A stretch of DNA of 64,000 nt, taken from contig JAGVXI010000006.1 of assembly GCA_018303855.1 (NCBI GenBank), positions 1 to 64,000 of the forward strand. Reading direction: 5' to 3'. The first letter of the stretch is position 1; every line of letters starts with the position of its first letter. The translations under genes and the position numbers were made by a program. Positions 58,991 through 64,000 of the stretch are shown here, in pieces. Below the pieces are notes generated by a model that was not told the DNA's origin, ran no database searches, and saw only the letters and a list, made by a program, of their open reading frames with translations. The DNA is from Candidatus Pacearchaeota archaeon. Its GTDB lineage: Archaea; Nanobdellota; Nanobdellia; Pacearchaeales; GW2011-AR1.

Positions 58991-59242
58991 TTACTCTTTT
59001 TTCAAACTTGTTGATGCAGGAGATATAAATATAATTGTATCTCCACGTAAAAAAGTCAAGCCAATGTTTCTTTTCGCTTCTCCACTTTCCATCTCCTTAG
59101 TATTGTCTAATACAAGGTTGATGTGTATATCAAAAGCTAGCAGAGTGCCAACAAACTGCTTGTCTCCTTTCAAATGCACTAAGACTTCTTTGCCCTTTGA
59201 ATTGTTTAACAAATCAAGAGGCCTTTCAATACCGTTAACCAT
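58991..59242 (-). CDS. LSm/Sm-like RNA-binding protein
   Basis: PLDLLNNSKGKEVLVHLKGDKQFVGTLLAFDIHINLVLDNTKE and FLRGDTIIFISP. Confidence 0.93.
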   Translation of the reverse strand: MVNGIERPLDLLNNSKGKEVLVHLKGDKQFVGTLLAFDIHINLVLDNTKEMESGEAKRNIGLTFLRGDTIIFISPASTSLKKE

Positions 59243-59463
59243 TATTAATTTTTGATGAATAGCTTTTTAAATGTTTTTGTTTGACAAATGAGGGTTATTT
59301 AGTCTTTTATCACTTGTTTGGTATAATATAAGATTAATAATCATACAATATCAGGTTGAACATATAATCAGTATAAGCCACTCTGGTAGGATTTTTATCA
59401 CAATTAACAATTTCTTCAAACAAAACAGAAACCTATTTAAACCAAATTTCTCAACATTAAAAT

Positions 59464-59826
59464 ATGAAAAAAGGAAGAAAGGTATCTGGTGGAAAATATA
59501 TTCAGAGAAGGAAAAAGAAACTTTACGAGTCTGGAAAACAAAAAAAAGAAACCAAACTAGGCAAAGAAAAAAGAAAAACTAAAAAAGTGGCCGGAGGAAA
59601 TAAAAAAAGTTATTTGCTTGCGTCGAAATTTGTTAATTTAATCACTAAAGAAGGAAAATCAAAAAAAGTTGAGATAAAGAAGGTTCTTGAAACTCCTTCA
59701 AATCATTTTTTAGCCAGACAAAACATAATTACAAAAGGGACAATAATCCAAACAGAAGTCGGGAAAGCCAGGATTACATCAAGGCCAACACAAGAAGGAG
59801 TTGTAAATGGGGTTTTGATTGAATGA
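59464..59826 (+). CDS. rps8e: Ribosomal protein S8e
   Basis: GRKVSGGKYIQRRKKKLYESG...NIITKGTIIQTEVGKARITSRPTQEGVVNGVLIE. Confidence 0.93.
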   Translation: MKKGRKVSGGKYIQRRKKKLYESGKQKKETKLGKEKRKTKKVAGGNKKSYLLASKFVNLITKEGKSKKVEIKKVLETPSNHFLARQNIITKGTIIQTEVGKARITSRPTQEGVVNGVLIE

Positions 59827-59918
59827 TTATTGAAAAATCATAATTTTTAGTTATTTCAAATAATATGCTAAATCAAAACCTTTTGAATTATAGTAATTAA
59901 CCTTGATTTGCATCTGCT

Positions 59919-59947
59919 ACAATAATGCTTAATCATAACATTATTGT
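59919..59947. other. Inverted repeat ACAATAATG-11 nt-CATTATTGT downstream of rps8e
   Basis: Perfect 9-bp arms. Confidence 0.5.
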
Positions 59948-60047
59948 ACCATTTAATTGATAATCTCCTTATCTTTATTTTGAAGTGATTAATTGACAAA
60001 TCCTCAACAATAAAAACCTTTATAATGTGTAAAACCCTTTTTATTCT

Positions 60048-60344
60048 ATGGAATTAATAAAGAAATTTATTACTGTCACTGGAGTTTTAATTGCTGCTGG
60101 GGTAAGTCTTCCTTTGATTGGCTGTGAAACAATACAGAAACACCCAGACCTTGCAGGAACAATTGGCGGAGCAGGAGCAGGATATGTAATTGGTGGAAAA
60201 AAAGGAGCTGTTATTGGAGGCGCTGCTGGTTATGTAATTGGAGACAAAGTGCAAGACGAACAAAGGGATAAGGAATTAAGAGAACTTAGAGAAAGACAAG
60301 AACGCTTGGAAAGAGAGCAGCTTCCCAGAGATTTTAGATATTAA
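60048..60344 (+). CDS. Glycine-zipper lipoprotein-like protein
   Basis: Signal peptide with lipobox-like LIGC; GTIGGAGAGYVIGGKKGAVIGGAAGYVIGDKVQ. Confidence 0.8.
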   Translation: MELIKKFITVTGVLIAAGVSLPLIGCETIQKHPDLAGTIGGAGAGYVIGGKKGAVIGGAAGYVIGDKVQDEQRDKELRELRERQERLEREQLPRDFRY

Positions 60345-60434
60345 AAAAGCACAGGCAATAGCAATAATCTGAATTGAAATGCTTCTTAAAAACAGGTTTA
60401 TTCTTTAGATTGCACCAAATTTAAGCTCTTTAGA

Positions 60435-60617
60435 GGTTTAGGTGCAAAAATTCTTCTGTCACAAAAACCCCAATAGTTTATGTGCAACGCCAAACCAAGC
60501 AGCTTTGCACTTAAACCCCATTCTGTCACAAAAAGGGTATATTGCTGTCACAAAAACTATCTAAATTAGGGAGAAGAGTGGATTAAAATAGAAAAAGAGG
60601 GAAATTCTGTCACAAAA
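60435..60617. repeat. Cluster of short repeats: four (TT)CTGTCACAAAAA copies plus GTTTAGGTGCAA direct/inverted copies
   Basis: CTGTCACAAAAA near 60456, 60523, 60545, 60607; GGTTTAGGTGCAAA at 60435 versus TTTGCACTTAAACC at 60504. Confidence 0.7.
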
Positions 60618-60697
60618 AAGAATAGCATTAGTAAATAGCTATTAGAAGGAAATAGTTAAAAATTAGAAGTTCCTGTTAGTATAACTTTTTAGTGGTA

Positions 60698-60859
60698 TTA
60701 GCCTTTAAATCTAATCAAGTTTAAATAATCTTTTATAATGATTAAAACTCCAATAAAAAAAATAACCAATCCAAGAATATAAGAATTTTTAAAGAAAACA
60801 AAAACTCCCAGAATAAGCTCTAAAATTCCAACAACTAAATAAAATTTATCTTTTTTCAT
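60698..60859 (-). CDS. Small membrane protein, 53 aa
   Basis: MKKDKFYLVVGILELILGVFVFFKNSYILGLVIFFIGVLIIIKDYLNLIRFKG. Confidence 0.45.
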   Translation of the reverse strand: MKKDKFYLVVGILELILGVFVFFKNSYILGLVIFFIGVLIIIKDYLNLIRFKG

Positions 60860-60981
60860 TTTTTTCTTCCATTCTATTTCTAATAATTTAAAGTATTTAT
60901 TATTAACTGTGTCCTAAAAGTAAAGAGTTAAAAATTAGATTATTCTTAAATTATTGTTAAAGTTATTAGATTTATAGAAAA

Positions 60982-61293
60982 ATGAAAAGGTGGCTTGAAA
61001 GAGATTTTATACTTGTTTTATCATTAGGAATCCTTATCGGACTTTTGATTCCTATTTTAATATTTAATCTTAAGGAAGCACTTAAAGAAGAAGAGTGTTT
61101 TTGTGATGTTCCAGCTTTTACTGACCCCTGTTCTATTTGGAATAAAGATGCAAGAGATAAAGAAACATATGATTATTGCGAAGCTAGAAACTGGACATTT
61201 TTGACTCAAGAAGAAAGTGAGAAGATTATTGAATCATATAAACTTAAATATTGCGAGTGTTATGCTAAGTTGGCTTTATTAAATAAGTCCTGA
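60982..61293 (+). CDS. Small single-TM protein
   Basis: N-terminal TM and Cys-containing domain. Confidence 0.5.
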   Translation: MKRWLERDFILVLSLGILIGLLIPILIFNLKEALKEEECFCDVPAFTDPCSIWNKDARDKETYDYCEARNWTFLTQEESEKIIESYKLKYCECYAKLALLNKS

Positions 61294-61446
61294 TTTAAGG
61301 CGACTTTTTACACAGGATAAAATATCATAATCCATAAAAACCTCAGAAATCCTTACTTTTCATGTCTAGGGGGCTTTGTTTAATAAGTCTCCTTTTTAGG
61401 GCTTTGTTTAATAAGTCAATCAAACTCCGACTTATTAAACAAAGCC
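61272..61446. repeat. 18-bp repeat family GGCTTTGTTTAATAAGTC: one diverged and two direct copies plus one inverted copy
   Basis: 61272-61289 (2 mismatches), 61372-61389, 61400-61417, inverted 61429-61446 with 11-nt loop. Confidence 0.85.
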
Positions 61447-61551
61447 TCTCCAACCATATGGAGTTTTAACTATTCTTGTAGATTTAGCCAAAAGCTTTCC
61501 TCTCTCTTCTCTTGAAAGCTTTTTCCAGTTTGTTTTTAATGTTTGTTCCAT
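61435..61551 (-). CDS. Small ORF, 38 aa, possibly regulatory
   Basis: MEQTLKTNWKKLSREERGKLLAKSTRIVKTPYGWRGFV; promoter carries GGTACC palindromes. Confidence 0.45.
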   Translation of the reverse strand: MEQTLKTNWKKLSREERGKLLAKSTRIVKTPYGWRGFV

Positions 61552-61561
61552 TGTTTATACA

Positions 61562-61605
61562 TTATGGTACCATAAAAAGTATATAAATATTGTGGTACCA
61601 CAATA
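61562..61605. promoter_or_regulatory. Two perfect palindromes TTATGGTACCATAA and TATTGTGGTACCACAATA flanking a TATA-like box
   Basis: Read directly at 61562-61575 and 61588-61605. Confidence 0.65.
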
Positions 61606-61671
61606 AATAGATTAGTTTTGATAATCCTGAAGGGGTTTAGAACAAATACTTTTCCGAGTACTTTAGAATAA

Positions 61672-61839
61672 TCACTCTTTTTCTAAAATAATTTTACCCT
61701 TCTCTATCTTAGCTTTAAGATTTTTATTGATAAGTCCAGATTTTTCGGCGACTTCCTTTGGTATTGGAGAAATAGTGTACTTGTGATAGTACCCATTTCC
61801 ATCTGCTCTTTTTGTTGACTTTACTTTACTTAATCTCAT
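61672..61839 (-). CDS. Small AbrB-like protein, 55 aa
   Basis: MRLSKVKSTKRADGNGYYHKYTISPIPKEVAEKSGLINKNLKAKIEKGKIILEKE. Confidence 0.6.
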   Translation of the reverse strand: MRLSKVKSTKRADGNGYYHKYTISPIPKEVAEKSGLINKNLKAKIEKGKIILEKE

Positions 61840-61867
61840 AATAAATCTATTGAGACGAACTATATAA

Positions 61868-61930
61868 ATATAGTGGTACCATAATATTTAAATATACCAC
61901 TTGGTATGGTGTAGTATGACTAATCATACT
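61868..61930. promoter_or_regulatory. Divergent regulatory region with palindromes TGGTACCA, ATACCA-CT-TGGTAT and AGTATGA-CTAA-TCATACT
   Basis: Read directly; located between the AbrB-like ORF and the RHH ORF. Confidence 0.6.
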
Positions 61931-61964
61931 AAGTCTTATAAATCATACCCCCATAATTTATATT

Positions 61965-62126
61965 ATGAAAAAGGGGGTTGTGAAAGAGAAGATAACCATC
62001 TCTATCAGCCCAGAGGTTCTAAAAAATTTAGACGACTATCGGGAAAAAATAAAACCAGTTCAGCCCGACAGGTCTCCTTTAATAGAAATAGCCATAAAAG
62101 AGTATTTGGCGAGGGAGAAAAAATGA
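61965..62126 (+). CDS. Ribbon-helix-helix-like small regulator, 53 aa
   Basis: MKKGVVKEKITISISPEVLKNLDDYREKIKPVQPDRSPLIEIAIKEYLAREKK; ATGA overlap with the following methylase gene. Confidence 0.75.
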   Translation: MKKGVVKEKITISISPEVLKNLDDYREKIKPVQPDRSPLIEIAIKEYLAREKK

Positions 62127-64000
62127 TGGAGATAAATAGAGAAAGCTTGTCAAATTTTCTTAGTTTGATTGAATTTAAACTAAAAGACGGCGAAGAAGAA
62201 ACCTATTCCAAAAAATATAGAAAACATAATGCCTATGAGATTGTAATAAAAGTAAATAGAAATTTTAAGTCTTCTTTAATTGATTATGGAAATAAGATTA
62301 ATGTCGGTAGAAGAACAATTACAAACTTCTCAAAACCAGAAAACTTTGTTATTTTAGAGTGTGTTGATAGATTATTAGAAAAGGGATATTCTCCAGAAAA
62401 AATCTTTCTGGAAAAAGATTGGAGGCAGGGTCATAATGAAGGAGGAAAGTTAGATATTCAAGTATTGGATAAAAACAATAAGAGTTTCTTGATGATTGAA
62501 TGCAAGACATGGGATACTGAATATAAGAAATATGTACAAGAGACATATATGGATGGGTCACAAATATTCCCTTACTTTAATAATGATAAAAATACAAAAT
62601 TCCTCTGCCTTTACGCTTCTTACTTGGATGGGGAAAAAATTTTTTACAAAAGTTCTATAATAAAAGTAACTGAGGATATGAGAGACTCAGCAACAAGTCA
62701 AGAAGCATTTGAAAGATGGAAACCCCAAGTATTTGAAACAAACGGGTTATTTGAAGATGTTGCGGAACCATATCAACCAAAATTCACAGGGTTAAAAAAA
62801 GAAGACCTTGTATCTCTGACAAAAGATGATGGAGGAGATATTTTTAACAGATTCGCTGAGATACTTAGGAAAAATGTTGTTTCAGATAAAACAAATGCTT
62901 ACAATAAAATATTCAATTTATTCCTATGTAAAATAGTAGATGAGTATAAAACAAATGAAAAAGACAAACTTAAGTTTCAATGGGAAGAGGGTGAAACTAA
63001 TGAAGAGGTATTATTGAGACTAAATGACTTATATAAGGAGGGAATGAACGAATATCTAAACTTGAAAATTTCTTCTGTAGACATAGAAAAAATTGATAAA
63101 CAATTGAAGAATTTGGCAACTGACAAAGAAAAAGAAATAATAAAACAAATGTTTATAGAGCAAAAACTTTATACAAGTAATGATTTTGCATTTAAAGAAG
63201 TCTTTGATAAAAAGACTTTTGATTTCAATTGTGTAGTCGTAAAAGAAGTTGTTAAACTATTAGAAAGGTATAAAATAAAATATGAAACCAAGCAACAATT
63301 TTTAGGAGATTTCTTTGAAAGTTTGTTGAACACAGGAATCAAACAAGAAACTGGTCAATTTTTTACACCAGTTCCAATAACCCATTTTATATGTAGCTCC
63401 TTACCAATCTATGAAATAATAAAAGAGAAAAATGCCAATAGAGAAAATCATGTTTTACCATATGTTTTAGATTATGCTTCTGGTTCAGGGCATTTCCTCA
63501 CAGAGATAATGGAAATCATTAATTATTACATGGACAAAATTGATGATAACTTCTTCAATAATGCATATGCAAGAAAAGAATTTAATCGGAATAAAGATAA
63601 TTTTCTTTGGGCTGAAGAGTATATCTATGGAATTGAAAAAGATTATAGGTTGGCAAAAACTACTAAAATTGCTACATTTCTTAATGGGGATGGAGAAGCT
63701 CAAATAGTTTTTGGTGATGGGTTAGATTCTTTTTCAGAATCTAAAGATTATATGGGACTTCTTAAATCAGAAAGGAAGGGTAAGGATAATCAGGTCTTTG
63801 ATGTAATAGTGACTAATCCGCCTTACTCTGTAAATGGATTCAAAACGACTCTAAGAAATGGGAAAAGTAGCTTTGATTTATTTGAATTTTTATCTGAGAA
63901 ATCAGATGAGATAGAATGTTTATTTGTTGAGAGAGCAAAACAATTATTAAAAAATGGAGGCGTAGCAGGAATAGTTTTACCAAGCAGTATACTTTCTAAT
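62123..64000 (+). CDS. Restriction-modification protein: N-terminal PD-(D/E)XK-like domain plus HsdM-like N6-adenine methylase (C-terminus beyond window)
   Basis: Own translation, open to window end: GGKLDIQVLDKNNKSFLMIECKTW; QETGQFFTPVPI; VLDYASGSGHFLTEIMEII; DVIVTNPPYS. Confidence 0.9.
   Translation, partial: MMEINRESLSNFLSLIEFKLKDGEEETYSKKYRKHNAYEIVIKVNRNFKSSLIDYGNKINVGRRTITNFSKPENFVILECVDRLLEKGYSPEKIFLEKDWRQGHNEGGKLDIQVLDKNNKSFLMIECKTWDTEYKKYVQETYMDGSQIFPYFNNDKNTKFLCLYASYLDGEKIFYKSSIIKVTEDMRDSATSQEAFERWKPQVFETNGLFEDVAEPYQPKFTGLKKEDLVSLTKDDGGDIFNRFAEILRKNVVSDKTNAYNKIFNLFLCKIVDEYKTNEKDKLKFQWEEGETNEEVLLRLNDLYKEGMNEYLNLKISSVDIEKIDKQLKNLATDKEKEIIKQMFIEQKLYTSNDFAFKEVFDKKTFDFNCVVVKEVVKLLERYKIKYETKQQFLGDFFESLLNTGIKQETGQFFTPVPITHFICSSLPIYEIIKEKNANRENHVLPYVLDYASGSGHFLTEIMEIINYYMDKIDDNFFNNAYARKEFNRNKDNFLWAEEYIYGIEKDYRLAKTTKIATFLNGDGEAQIVFGDGLDSFSESKDYMGLLKSERKGKDNQVFDVIVTNPPYSVNGFKTTLRNGKSSFDLFEFLSEKSDEIECLFVERAKQLLKNGGVAGIVLPSSILSN

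Overview
AT-rich 64-kb chromosomal segment of an archaeon, most likely a DPANN lineage resembling Woesearchaeota/Pacearchaeota. This placement is inferred from gene content and gene sizes, not from a search. The backbone is translation and tRNA biology: AspRS, ProRS, AlaRS, LeuRS, GlyRS, GatA/B/C/D/E, EndA, RNase Z, S8e, S17e, Alba, LSm, TFE, deoxyhypusine synthase, and four tRNA genes. Two of the tRNA genes are Arg tRNAs with introns at 37/38. Five accessory layers overlie the backbone. (1) Toxin/antitoxin-like modules (two MNT/HEPN pairs, RelE and AbrB, Fic) alternate with the tRNA-amidotransferase genes at 0-12.6 kb. (2) A bacterial-type DisA diadenylate cyclase sits next to a DHH/DHHA1 phosphoesterase. 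(3) A small putative island at ~35.6-38.8 kb is bounded by an 11-bp duplication of the 3' end of an atypical tRNA-Met. (4) A cell-surface protein island at 41.9-55.9 kb includes an 1881-aa protein whose C-terminus carries two HTH-like modules. (5) A restriction-modification locus at 61.4-64 kb has small regulators and palindromic operators and is cut by the window end. Other unusual items are a HAD-like domain inserted in LeuRS, a short AlaRS lacking C-Ala, a GatE lacking its AspRS-like insertion, a TFE with a strongly basic tail, and several structured or repeated intergenic elements. All functional names come from reading motifs by eye; no database search was run.
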